A DNA stretch of 64,000 nt from Xanthomonas melonis (GTDB lineage: Bacteria; Pseudomonadota; Gammaproteobacteria; Xanthomonadales; Xanthomonadaceae). Location of the stretch: assembly GCF_020783655.1 (NCBI RefSeq), contig NZ_JAJGQH010000016.1, forward strand, positions 79,308 through 143,307. The letters run 5' to 3'. The position numbers and the translations under genes are program-made. This document shows positions 35,298 to 44,219 of the stretch, in pieces. The stretch's first letter is position 1. Each line of letters starts with the position of its first letter. A model generated the notes under the pieces. The model ran no database searches. It was not told the origin of the DNA and was given only the letters and a program-made list of their open reading frames with translations.

Positions 35298-35764
35298 ATG
35301 CCACCCGCAAACAACGCCTGTGGCTGGTGATCGGCGTGCTCGCCGCCGCCGTACTGGCCGTGACGCTGATCGTGCTGGCGCTGCAGCGGAACATGAGCTA
35401 CCTGTTCACCCCCAGTCAGGTCCGTGCCGGTGAGGCATCCGGCTATCAGCAGTTTCGCCTGGGCGGCATGGTCAAGGCCGGCTCGATCCAGCGTGCCAGC
35501 GATTCGTTGAAGGTGAGCTTCACGGTCATCGACAAGCACGCAGCCACCCAGGTCGACTACACGGGCATCCTGCCGGACCTGTTTCGCGACAACCAATCGG
35601 TGATCGCCAACGGGCGCATGCAGGGCGGGCGCTTCGTCGCCACCGAAGTGCTGGCCAAGCACGACGAAACCTACATGCCGAAAGAACTCAAGGACGCGAT
35701 GGCCGAAGGCCATGTCGGCAAACCGATTCCCGCCACCGCCGCGCCGTTGACCACGCCGCGTTGA
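35294..35764 (+). CDS. ccmE: Cytochrome c haem chaperone CcmE
   Basis: A 156-residue periplasmic protein anchored by one N-terminal helix (about 9-30). The haem-binding histidine is H123 in [12 protein letters not shown], with Y127 as the nearby axial ligand. It takes haem from CcmC and delivers it to CcmF. The C-terminal tail is short and alanine/proline rich. Confidence 0.95.
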   Translation: MNATRKQRLWLVIGVLAAAVLAVTLIVLALQRNMSYLFTPSQVRAGEASGYQQFRLGGMVKAGSIQRASDSLKVSFTVIDKHAATQVDYTGILPDLFRDNQSVIANGRMQGGRFVATEVLAKHDETYMPKELKDAMAEGHVGKPIPATAAPLTTPR

Positions 35765-35827
35765 TGCGGCGCCAGCCGCGTCGCCCCGCACCGATGACCT
35801 CCTCCTGCCGCAGCGTGTGACCTCCCC

Positions 35828-37816
35828 ATGACGCCTGAACTCGGCCAGATCGCACTGATCCTGGCGCTGCTGCTCTCGCTCGCACAGGGCGTGTTGCCGC
35901 TGATCGGTGCCTGGCGCGGCAGCGCCGCACTGATGAGCATCGCACGGCCTGCCGCCGCCGGTCAGGCGGTGTTCGTATGGATGGCGTTCGGCCTGCTGGC
36001 CTGGTCGCTGTTGTCGCTGGACTTTTCGGTGGCCTATGTCGCCGCCAACGCCAACCATGCCCTGCCCTGGTACTACCGCGTCGCGGCGGTCTGGGGCGCG
36101 CACGAAGGCTCGCTGCTGCTGTGGATCGCCATCCTGTCCACCTGGACGGTCTTGCTGGCCGCTCGCAGCCGGCATCTGCCGCAGCATTTCGCCGCCCGCG
36201 TGCTGGCAGTGCTGGGACTGATCTCGATGGGCTTTCTCGCCTTCATCCTGTTCACCTCCAACCCGTTCGGGCGGCTGTCGCCGATTCCGCTGGATGGCAC
36301 CGAACTCAATCCGGTGCTGCAGGATCCGGGCATGACCTTCCACCCACCGGTGCTGTACACCGGGTATGTCGGGTTTTCGGTGGCGTTCGCGTTTGCGGTG
36401 GCGGCCCTGCTTGGCGGCGAACTGGAACAGGCCTGGGTGCGCTGGGCGCGACCATGGACCAATGTGGCCTGGGCCTGCCTCACCGCCGGCATCGTCGCCG
36501 GCAGTTGGTGGGCGTATGCGGAACTGGGCTGGGGCGGCTGGTGGTTCTGGGACCCGGTGGAAAACGCCAGTTTCATGCCGTGGCTGGTCGGCACCGCCTT
36601 GATCCACACCCAAGCGGTCACCGAAAAACGCGGCAGCCTGCGCGCCTGGACCATCCTGCTGTCGATCCTGGCGTTTTCGCTGTCGTTGCTGGGCACCTTC
36701 CTGGTGCGCTCGGGCGTACTGACCTCGGTGCACGCGTTCGCTGCCGATCCGCGACGCGGCCTGTACATCCTGATGTTTCTGATCGCGGTGGTCGGCGGCT
36801 CGTTGCTGCTGTACGCGCTGCGCGCGCCCAGGATCGCCAGCGGCAAGCCCTTCGCCGCAGTCTCGCGCGAGACCGGCATTCTCGTCGGCAACCTGCTGCT
36901 GACCGTTGCCGCAGCGATGGTATTGCTGGGCACCTTGTTTCCGTTGATCGCCGACGCATTCGGCATCGGCAAGGTCTCGGTCGGCCCGCCCTACTTCGGC
37001 CTGCTGTTCCCGCTGTTGATGCTGCCGGTGGTGTTGCTGTTGCCGTTCGGCCCGTACCTGCGCTGGGGCAAGGCCGAGACAGCGCCGTTGAAGGCCTTCG
37101 GCACGCGTGCCGGCATCGCGGCGATCGCCTGTGCGCTGGCCGGCACTGCGTTCGCCGATGGCCAGGCCAAGGCGATCGCCGGCATCGGCGTGGCGGCCTG
37201 GGTGGCCGCCGGCACGGCGCTGTACGTGGTCAAGCGCTGGCGCGAGTTGCCGCGCGGGCGGCGCTTTCCGGCCGAAATGGCCGGCATGCTGCTCGCACAC
37301 GCGGGCGTGGCGGTGTTCGTGGCCGGCGTGCTGGTGTCCGAAAGCCTGTCGGTGGAGCGCGACGTGCGGCTGTCGCCGGGCCAGAGCACGCAGGTCGCCG
37401 GCTACAGCTTCCGCTTCGACGGTGTGCAGCTGGTGGACGGGCCGAACTGGAAGGCCGAACAAGGCAGCGTGCAGGTCAGCCGCGATGGCCAGGTCGTCGC
37501 CCACCTGCATCCGCAAAAACGCCTGTACAGCAGCGAGCGCATCCAGACCGAATCGGCGATCGATCCCGGCATCACCCGCGACCTGTACGTAGCGCTGGGC
37601 GAGCCGCTGGACGATCAGCACATCGAAAACGACTGGACGCTGCGGCTGTACTACAAACCCTTCATTCGCTGGATCTGGGGCGGCGGCCTGCTGATGATGC
37701 TGGGTGGGTTCGTCAGCGCCTGCGCCCGCCGCTTCCGCGCGCCGGCACCGGCCGGCAACACCGTGATCCCATCCGCTCCCGATGGCCTGGCCATCGCACA
37801 GGAGTCGCACCCGTGA
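35828..37816 (+). CDS. ccmF: Cytochrome c haem lyase subunit CcmF
   Basis: A 662-residue membrane protein with about 15 helices. The WWD haem motif is seen in ELGWGGWWFWDPVENASFMP, with histidines near AVWGAHEGSLLLW and LIHTQAVTEKRG. It attaches haem to apocytochromes with CcmH and CcmI. It starts 63 bp after ccmE and its stop overlaps the ccmG GTG start. Confidence 0.95.
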   Translation: MTPELGQIALILALLLSLAQGVLPLIGAWRGSAALMSIARPAAAGQAVFVWMAFGLLAWSLLSLDFSVAYVAANANHALPWYYRVAAVWGAHEGSLLLWIAILSTWTVLLAARSRHLPQHFAARVLAVLGLISMGFLAFILFTSNPFGRLSPIPLDGTELNPVLQDPGMTFHPPVLYTGYVGFSVAFAFAVAALLGGELEQAWVRWARPWTNVAWACLTAGIVAGSWWAYAELGWGGWWFWDPVENASFMPWLVGTALIHTQAVTEKRGSLRAWTILLSILAFSLSLLGTFLVRSGVLTSVHAFAADPRRGLYILMFLIAVVGGSLLLYALRAPRIASGKPFAAVSRETGILVGNLLLTVAAAMVLLGTLFPLIADAFGIGKVSVGPPYFGLLFPLLMLPVVLLLPFGPYLRWGKAETAPLKAFGTRAGIAAIACALAGTAFADGQAKAIAGIGVAAWVAAGTALYVVKRWRELPRGRRFPAEMAGMLLAHAGVAVFVAGVLVSESLSVERDVRLSPGQSTQVAGYSFRFDGVQLVDGPNWKAEQGSVQVSRDGQVVAHLHPQKRLYSSERIQTESAIDPGITRDLYVALGEPLDDQHIENDWTLRLYYKPFIRWIWGGGLLMMLGGFVSACARRFRAPAPAGNTVIPSAPDGLAIAQESHP

Positions 37817-38355
37817 ACCGCATGCTGCCCCTGCTGGGCTTCGTGTTGATGGCCGCCCTGTTCGGCTTCGGCATCTACTGGACCAGCCAGCACAACCCGC
37901 GCGAGGTGCCGTCGCCGCTGATCGGCAAGCCGGCCCCCGCGTTCTCGCTGCCGCAGCTGGATCGACCGCAGCAGCAGATCACCCGCGAGCAATTGCTGGG
38001 CAAGGCCTACGTGCTCAATGTGTTCGGCAGCTGGTGCGCCGAATGCGTGCACGAACACCCGGTGCTGATGGCGCAGGCCAGCCGTCTCGGGGTGCCCCTG
38101 ATCGGCTACAACTACAAGGACGCACCCACCGATGCCAAAGCCTGGCTGGCCCGCTACGGCAATCCATATTCGGTGGTGATCGCCGATGAGCAGGGACAGA
38201 CCGCGATCGACTTCGGCGTCTACGGCGCACCGGAAAGTTTTCTGATCGATGCGCAGGGCAGGATCCGTTACAAGCACATCGGCGTACTCACGCCCGAGGT
38301 CATCGACCGCGAACTGCTGCCGGCCATCGCCGCGCTGCGCGAGCGTGCACCATGA
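37813..38355 (+). CDS. ccmG: Thiol:disulfide interchange protein CcmG/DsbE
   Basis: A 180-residue thioredoxin-fold protein anchored by one N-terminal helix. The active site is GSWCAECVHEHP (C75, C78), with the cis-proline in VYGAPESFLID. It reduces apocytochrome cysteines for haem ligation. The GTG start overlaps the ccmF stop (GTGA); an ATG three codons later is possible. Confidence 0.93.
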   Translation: MNRMLPLLGFVLMAALFGFGIYWTSQHNPREVPSPLIGKPAPAFSLPQLDRPQQQITREQLLGKAYVLNVFGSWCAECVHEHPVLMAQASRLGVPLIGYNYKDAPTDAKAWLARYGNPYSVVIADEQGQTAIDFGVYGAPESFLIDAQGRIRYKHIGVLTPEVIDRELLPAIAALRERAP

Positions 38356-38837
38356 ACGTACGGCACCGCCCTCTGCCATGGTATTGGCACCGGCAGGGCC
38401 GGCAGCTGCGCCTGCTGTTGATCCTGTGCCTGGGCGTGCTGCTCGCCCCTTCGCTGTGGGCGCAGGCGGTGGACCCGCTGCCGTTCAAGAACCGCGGCGA
38501 AGAAGTGCGTTACCAGCGGCTGACCGCACAACTGCGTTGCCTGGTGTGCCAGAACGAGAACCTGGCCGATTCCAACGCCAGCCTCGCCCGCGACCTGCGC
38601 CACCAGGTGTTCGCGCAACTGCAGGCCGGCCGGAGCGACGCACAGATCAAGCAGTACATGGTCGAGCGCTATTCGGATTTCGTGTTGTACGACCCGCCGG
38701 TCAAACGCGGCACCTGGCTGCTGTGGTTCGGGCCGGCGCTGCTGCTGGGCGCGGGCGCGGGCATGTTGATCCACACCGTGCGCAGGCGCGCCCGCCTGGG
38801 AATGCCGACGGCGGCGCAGGCCGAGGACGAATGGTGA
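38352..38837 (+). CDS. ccmH: Cytochrome c maturation protein CcmH (thioredoxin-like CxxC)
   Basis: A 161-residue protein with a leader/anchor near 20-38, the motif LRCLVCQNENLADS (C63, C66) and a C-terminal membrane helix (about 120-140). It resembles the N-terminal domain of E. coli CcmH; the TPR half is a separate gene (ccmI). Its start overlaps the ccmG stop (ATGA). Confidence 0.93.
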   Translation: MNVRHRPLPWYWHRQGRQLRLLLILCLGVLLAPSLWAQAVDPLPFKNRGEEVRYQRLTAQLRCLVCQNENLADSNASLARDLRHQVFAQLQAGRSDAQIKQYMVERYSDFVLYDPPVKRGTWLLWFGPALLLGAGAGMLIHTVRRRARLGMPTAAQAEDEW

Positions 38838-39541
38838 TGGCCGGCTTCCTGTTCGCCACTGCCGCGCTCGTGGTCGCTGCCGTGCTGCTGCTCTCGCTGC
38901 CGCTGCTGCGCCATCGCACGCGCGCCGGCACGCGGCGCTATGGCCTGCCGCTGGTGCTGGCACTGGGTCTGCCGTTGGCCACTGCCGGTCTGTATCAGAT
39001 GGTGGGTACGCCGCAGGCGATCAGGGAGCGCATCTACGCCGCGCCCGGCGCCCTCGGCTCGCCTTCCCCGTCCGCTGCCGCCGACAATGCGCCGGCACCG
39101 GACCCCAACGCTGCCGAACAGGCGCAGTGGCAGGCGCTGGACGCCTGGATGCAGCAAGCCAGAACGCACGAGCGCAACGACCGGCCCGCTCAGGCGCGCG
39201 ATGCCTATGCGCAGGCGCTCAAGATCGCCCCCGATACCAGTGCGGCCATCGTGGGCTGGATCGCGGCCGACATGGCCACCCGCAGCGACTTCGCCATCCA
39301 TGCCGGCGCGCGCACGCGGCTGCAGCAGGTGGTCGCCCGGGAGCCAGACAACCAGCGCGGCCTGTGGCTGCTGGGCATCAGCGATTTCCAGCAGCACGCA
39401 TACGCGGCCGCCACTGCGCACTGGCGCCACCTGCATGGATTGCTGGAGGACGGCTCGCCGATGCAGCAGGCGGTCGCCGAGAAGATTGCGGTGGCCGAAT
39501 CGATGGCACGTGCGCGGCAGGCCGCGCCGGCCGCACGCTGA
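38831..39541 (+). CDS. ccmI: Cytochrome c maturation protein CcmI-like (TPR apocytochrome chaperone)
   Basis: A protein of about 236 residues with two membrane helices at the N-terminus (about 3-20 and 36-52) and a TPR domain after them (for example ERNDRPAQARDAYAQALKIA, GARTRLQQVVAREPDNQRGL). It should bind apocytochrome c and hand it to CcmFH. It is shorter than E. coli-type CcmI. ATG at 38831, GTG at 38834 and ATG at 38837 all overlap the ccmH end. Confidence 0.85.
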   Translation: MVMAGFLFATAALVVAAVLLLSLPLLRHRTRAGTRRYGLPLVLALGLPLATAGLYQMVGTPQAIRERIYAAPGALGSPSPSAAADNAPAPDPNAAEQAQWQALDAWMQQARTHERNDRPAQARDAYAQALKIAPDTSAAIVGWIAADMATRSDFAIHAGARTRLQQVVAREPDNQRGLWLLGISDFQQHAYAAATAHWRHLHGLLEDGSPMQQAVAEKIAVAESMARARQAAPAAR

Positions 39542-39713
39542 CTCCCACGCGACGCGCTTCCACACTGGCCGTGGGCGACGGCGCGGCGGACCAACCAGCG
39601 CGCTCCGGCGCCTGGATGTACCGCACCTTGCCTGTCCATTGCCTGCCGTTGCCCATCACAGCGCGGCATGGCGAGTCCCCTTACGCACAGCGCGCCGGCT
39701 GCGCACTGCCGGC

Positions 39714-41786
39714 TCAGACGGACGGGCCCAGCACCTCGTGCAGCTTTGCGCTGAACTCGCCCAGCGTGAAGGGTTTGGCGATCATGCTCATGCCTTCACC
39801 CAGGAACTCGCCGCGATCGCGCGCGGTTTCGGCGTAGCCGGTCATGAAGATCACCGGCAGATCGCCACGCGACTGCCGCGCGATCTCCGCCAACTGGCGC
39901 CCGTTGAGCCCGGGCAGCCCGACGTCGGTGACCAGCACATCGATCCGCCGCGGCGAGGACAGGATTGGCAGCGCGGCGTCGGCATCGGCCACTACTTCGG
40001 CCTGATAGCCCAGCTCGCCGAGCAGTTCGGTGATCAGCAAACGCACCTGTTCGTCGTCTTCCACCACCAGCACCTGCTGGCCCTGCCCGGCACGTACCGC
40101 TCCGTCCTGTGCCTGCGGTTGCGCGGCCTGCACGCTGGCCCCGACCGGCAGATACAGGCTGACCGTCGTGCCGGCGCCCGGTTGCGATTCAACCCACACC
40201 TGGCCGTTGGACTGCTGCATGAAGCCGTAGATCATCGACATGCCCAGGCCGGTGCCCTGCCCGATCGGCTTGGTGGTGTAGAACGGCTCGAACACGCGCT
40301 CCAGCACGTCGGCCGGCATGCCGGTGCCGGTGTCGGTCACCGACACCACTGCGTAGTCGCCCGGTGCCAGCGCAACGCCGCGACCGAGTTCCAGCGGTTG
40401 CTCGGCGACCTGCACATGCCGCGTGGCGATGCACAGCTGCCCGCCATCGGGCATCGCGTCGCGGGCGTTGATGGCCAGGTTGAGCAGTGCGCTCTCCAGC
40501 TGATTCTCGTCCACATACGCCGGTGGCAGTTCCTGGCACAACGCGGTCTCCAGGCGTACCGACTCGCCCAGCGTGCGCGCCAGCAACTCCTGCAGCGACA
40601 CCACCAGATCGTTGACCTGCAGATGCCGCGCCTCCAGCGACTGCCGCCGAGAAAACGCCAGCAAGCGCTGGGTCAGCGCGGCCGCGCGCAGGCCCGATGC
40701 CGAGGCGACATCCAGGAAGCGGCCCAGCCCCTCGAACCGCCCCTGGTCGATGCGCAGCCGCGCCAGGTCCAGCGCCGACAGGATGCCGGTGAGCATGTTG
40801 TTGAAATCGTGCGCGATCCCGCCGGTGAGCTGTCCCACCGCTTCCATCTTCTGCGCCTGGCGCAACGCTGCCTCGCTGGATTCGCGCGCCTGCATCTGCT
40901 GCTGCAACTCGGCGGTGCGTTCGGCCACCTTGGCCTCGAGCAGGCTGGCCTGCTGCTGGATGGATTCCATCGCCATCATGCGCGCGGTCACGTCGGTCGC
41001 GAACACATGGAACCCATCCACCTGGCCGTTCGCGTCCCGACGCGGCATGTAGCGGATCTCCGCATCGCGACGGCGTCCGTCCGCGTGCGGCCAGCGCGTT
41101 TCCACGGTCAACGCCTGCCCGGCCAGCGCCGCTTCGATCCAGCCGCGGCGCTCGGCCACCACCGCCGGCCCCACCACATCCACCAGCGGCCGCCCGATCA
41201 CCTCTGCCGGCGGGATGCCGATCCAGTCTTGGTACGCGCGGTTGGCGAAGCGGTACACCAGATGCTTGTCGATGAAGGCGATCAGCACCGGCAGTGCGTC
41301 GGTGACGCGGCGCAGCTCTGCTTCGCTGGCAGCCAGCGCGGCCCGGCCTTCGGCCAGCTGCGCCATCTGATCACGGATCAGGAACTGCTTCTGCCGCGAG
41401 CGCAGTGCGGTGGAGATCGCGCTCAGCAACGATGCCGAACTCAGCGGGCGCTCCAGTTCGATGACATTGGTCATCTCCGGCAGCGGGTCGGCGCGGCGCC
41501 CCTGATACGCACCGCGCGGCGCGCGCAGCAGCACGAAGGGGATATCCGACCACGTCGCCTGCTCTCGCAGGCTCTGCCGCAACGGCTGCAGATCCCCGCT
41601 CACCGCTTCTTCGGTCAAGACCACAACGCCCGAGCTGTCGCACAGCTCGCCCGCCAAGGCCGCCAGCGATCCATACACCCGCCGCTTCAGCCCGCGATCG
41701 CCAGCGATCGCGGCAATGCTCTCGGCGTCGCGCCCGAAGGGCGCGATGATGTGGACGATCGCGCCATCCGGAGCGTCACTGGTCAA
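39714..41786 (-). CDS. Hybrid sensor histidine kinase (PAS, HisKA, HATPase, receiver)
   Basis: A 690-residue cytoplasmic kinase. An N-terminal receiver-like domain without an obvious phospho-Asp (about 8-130) is followed by PAS (about 160-270), coiled coil, HisKA with H326 (GGIAHDFNNML), HATPase (N440 in NLAINARDAM, then DTGTGMP and GTGLGMSM) and a C-terminal receiver with D621 (VTDVGLPGLNG). It overlaps the KaiC-like gene by 11 bp, so the two are one functional unit. No membrane segment is present. Confidence 0.92.
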   Translation of the reverse strand: MTSDAPDGAIVHIIAPFGRDAESIAAIAGDRGLKRRVYGSLAALAGELCDSSGVVVLTEEAVSGDLQPLRQSLREQATWSDIPFVLLRAPRGAYQGRRADPLPEMTNVIELERPLSSASLLSAISTALRSRQKQFLIRDQMAQLAEGRAALAASEAELRRVTDALPVLIAFIDKHLVYRFANRAYQDWIGIPPAEVIGRPLVDVVGPAVVAERRGWIEAALAGQALTVETRWPHADGRRRDAEIRYMPRRDANGQVDGFHVFATDVTARMMAMESIQQQASLLEAKVAERTAELQQQMQARESSEAALRQAQKMEAVGQLTGGIAHDFNNMLTGILSALDLARLRIDQGRFEGLGRFLDVASASGLRAAALTQRLLAFSRRQSLEARHLQVNDLVVSLQELLARTLGESVRLETALCQELPPAYVDENQLESALLNLAINARDAMPDGGQLCIATRHVQVAEQPLELGRGVALAPGDYAVVSVTDTGTGMPADVLERVFEPFYTTKPIGQGTGLGMSMIYGFMQQSNGQVWVESQPGAGTTVSLYLPVGASVQAAQPQAQDGAVRAGQGQQVLVVEDDEQVRLLITELLGELGYQAEVVADADAALPILSSPRRIDVLVTDVGLPGLNGRQLAEIARQSRGDLPVIFMTGYAETARDRGEFLGEGMSMIAKPFTLGEFSAKLHEVLGPSV

Positions 41787-43287
41787 CTGCAGGATCCAGC
41801 AACGGCTCGTCTTCCCCTACGAACTGCGGTGTGCCGGTCAGCACCCCGTGGAACTTCTCCAGCGGCCGGCTCAGACTCAGGCCGCCACTGCCGATGTGCA
41901 GTTCGCGGATCGAATCTTCGTGCGCACCGCTGCGGTTCTTGATCACCGACAACGCCTTGCGGATACGCCCTTGCGCTTCGAAAAAGCGAAACAGCACGAC
42001 GGTGTCGGCCATGTAGGAGATGTTGAGGTTGCCAGTCGCCATGGTACCCACCAAGCCCTGCTGCGGATTGACCAGGAACGTGGTCACGCCGCTCTGGTTG
42101 AGGTACGACAGCAGCTCGTGCATCTGCAGCATCAGCTGTTTTTCCTGCGGCATCGAGGTCAGGTAGCCGTTGAGACTGTCGATCACCAGGATGCGACAGT
42201 TGCGCTCTTCCACGCTGGCGCGGACCGCCCAGGCGAACTCGCCGGGGGTCAGCTCGGCCGGATCCATCTGATGCAGCTCCAGCACCCCCGACGCCAGGTG
42301 CTTGCGCAGATCCATGCCCAGACTGTCGGCACGCGTGAGCAGGGTCCCGGTACGCTCGTCGAACTCCAGCACGCAACAATGCTCGCCCCGCTCGCAGGCC
42401 GCACTCACGTACTGCAGCGCCACGTTGGTCTTGCCCGAGCCGGCCGGCCCGGTCAGCAGCGTGCTGGTACCGCGCAACGGGCCGCCATGCAGCAACGCGT
42501 CGATGCGCTCCACGCCGCTGGAAACCACATCGCCAACGAACGGAACATGATGATCAGAAGCGATCAGCCGCGGATAGATACGCAGCCCGCCGGTGCTGAT
42601 GACGACGTCGTGATAGCCGGCGATGAAGTCGACCCCGCGCAGCTTCTGCACCTGCATCCGCCGCCGCGCCGCGCCGAAGTCCAGCGTCATGCGCTCCAGC
42701 GAAATCACGCCGTGGCACATGCTGTGCAGATGCGCATCGCGCTGACCATATTCGCCGGTCAGATCGTCCACCAGAAACACGGTGATGTTGCGCGGCGCAA
42801 AGAACTGCTTGAGCGCCAGCACCTGGCGTCGATAGCGCAACGAATCCTGCGCCAGCAGCCGCAGTTCGGACAAGGAGTCGAACACGACCCGCGTCGGTTT
42901 GACCCGGTCCACTTCGGCCTGGATGAGCTTGATGGTGCCATCCAGCTCCATCTCCCACGGATGCAGGATCGACTGCTGGCGCCCATCGCCCAGGAACGCC
43001 TCGGCCGAGGCGAGTTCGAAGACGTGCAGCGGTTGCAACGACCACGCATGCGAGGCAGCCACCTCGGTGAGCTCGTCGATGGTCTCGGACAGGGTCACAT
43101 ACAGGCAGCTTTCGCCCCGGGACGCGCCATCGAGCAGGAACTGCAGCGCCATCGTGGTCTTGCCCGAACCAGGTTGGCCTTCGAGCAGATACAGCCGGTT
43201 GGCCGGCAGGCCACCACGGAGAATGCTGTCGAGCCCCGCCGTCCCGGTCGTGATGCGGTTTGCAATCATAGGCTTCACATTTTCCAT
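41776..43287 (-). CDS. KaiC-like double-domain ATPase
   Basis: A 503-residue RecA-superfamily protein with two KaiC repeats: Walker A GQPGSGKT (about 37-44) and GPAGSGKT (280-287). CI and CII each show the KaiC strand order. The position of cyanobacterial S431/T432 reads S424/Y425 in LNISYMADT. No kaiA or kaiB is nearby. Homologues next to histidine kinases are often named 'circadian clock KaiC' but act in signalling; a clock role is not implied. ATG at 43269 is an alternative start. Confidence 0.88.
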   Translation of the reverse strand: MENVKPMIANRITTGTAGLDSILRGGLPANRLYLLEGQPGSGKTTMALQFLLDGASRGESCLYVTLSETIDELTEVAASHAWSLQPLHVFELASAEAFLGDGRQQSILHPWEMELDGTIKLIQAEVDRVKPTRVVFDSLSELRLLAQDSLRYRRQVLALKQFFAPRNITVFLVDDLTGEYGQRDAHLHSMCHGVISLERMTLDFGAARRRMQVQKLRGVDFIAGYHDVVISTGGLRIYPRLIASDHHVPFVGDVVSSGVERIDALLHGGPLRGTSTLLTGPAGSGKTNVALQYVSAACERGEHCCVLEFDERTGTLLTRADSLGMDLRKHLASGVLELHQMDPAELTPGEFAWAVRASVEERNCRILVIDSLNGYLTSMPQEKQLMLQMHELLSYLNQSGVTTFLVNPQQGLVGTMATGNLNISYMADTVVLFRFFEAQGRIRKALSVIKNRSGAHEDSIRELHIGSGGLSLSRPLEKFHGVLTGTPQFVGEDEPLLDPAVDQ

Positions 43288-43717
43288 CGGTTCAATTTAT
43301 CACGCCCGCACTGCCCAGCCCCGCAGACGCCTGAATAGATCAGCTTGTTTGGTCGACACCCCGCAGCCTGTCCACCTGGAGGTGTGATCGTCGTACGTTT
43401 CCGTTGCATGCGCCATGAAGGGCGCCGAGGTATGCCTCATGGACGTCGACACATCAGCCGTGGCGCGGCATTTTCTTCTTGTTTGCATGCGTTGCCATCG
43501 ACACGCGCATCGCGCGTTGTTGGGATCGCTGCGCAATTGCCGCGAACAAGCGCATGAGCAGTGCACGCACGCCACTGACAGCGGATGACGCTACCCGTCG
43601 CGCGGTACCAGCGACATGCCCGGACACGCGTGCAACGCCGCCGGCCAAGGGCTCCCTCTGCAAGGTGCGCATCGATAAAATCGGCAGGAGGCCAAGGACT
43701 ACCGCACGGTTGTAGAC
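43288..43717. other. Divergent gap between KaiC-like and MarR genes
   Basis: 430 bp without a recognisable gene. It should hold the promoters of the KaiC-kinase operon and of the MarR gene; I see no clear motifs. Confidence 0.4.
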
Positions 43718-44182
43718 ATGCACGATCAAGACGACTTCATCCACCCGCAGGCGGCCGTGGCCCCCGGCTATCTGGCCAATCACGCCGCACGGATCTTCAA
43801 CCGGCTGGTCGATGCGCAGCTTCGCCCCCATGGCGTCTCGCTGGCATTGATCGGCCCGATCATGCTGCTGTCCTGGAAAGGCCCGATGCTACAGCGCGAT
43901 CTGGTTACCGCCTCGGCAGTGAAACAACCGGCGATGGTGGCATTGCTGGAGAAACTCGAAGGCCTGAAGCTGATCAAGCGCGTGCCCACGCCGCAGGACC
44001 GCCGCGCCGCGCTGGTTTCCCTCACCGCACGCGGCCGCAAGATTGCCGCAATCGGCGGTCAGGTCCTGATCGACATGAACGCGGACGCCCTGCGCGGTTT
44101 CTCCAAGGATGAGGCCGCGCGGATCGTCGTGCTCATGCAGCGCCTGATCGGCAACATGGAGGCGCGCGGTCAAAACATGTAA
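43718..44182 (+). CDS. MarR-family transcriptional regulator
   Basis: A 154-residue winged-helix protein. The recognition helix region reads QRDLVTASAVKQPAMVALLE, and the wing/DxRxxxxLT motif is PTPQDRRAALVSLTARGR. It controls, most likely, the flavin monooxygenase 37 bp downstream. A perfect inverted repeat between the two genes is a candidate operator. Confidence 0.9.
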   Translation: MHDQDDFIHPQAAVAPGYLANHAARIFNRLVDAQLRPHGVSLALIGPIMLLSWKGPMLQRDLVTASAVKQPAMVALLEKLEGLKLIKRVPTPQDRRAALVSLTARGRKIAAIGGQVLIDMNADALRGFSKDEAARIVVLMQRLIGNMEARGQNM

Positions 44183-44198
44183 TATCACCTCTGATATT
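44181..44198. promoter_or_regulatory. Candidate MarR operator
   Basis: AATATCA-CCTC-TGATATT, a perfect inverted repeat of seven bases with a four-base centre, 18 bp long as MarR operators usually are. It starts inside the marR stop codon and ends 21 bp before the monooxygenase start, ahead of its GAGGTGA ribosome site. Confidence 0.5.
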
Positions 44199-44219
44199 CA
44201 TTGCTCGAGGTGATTCGGC

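Noticed and set aside
35141..37810. 889-codon open frame on the minus strand across ccmE-ccmF
   Set aside because: It is antisense to clearly coding ccm genes and its protein is arginine/glutamine/histidine rich with no domain; such shadows are common in high-GC codon-biased genes.
38940..41942. 1000-codon plus-strand frame across ccmI and the hybrid kinase
   Set aside because: Composition is that of a shadow; the minus strand encodes a full kinase with every expected motif.
41776..43287. Circadian clock function for the KaiC-like gene
   Set aside because: No kaiA or kaiB nearby and the phosphorylation dyad differs; a signalling role with the adjacent kinase is more economical.
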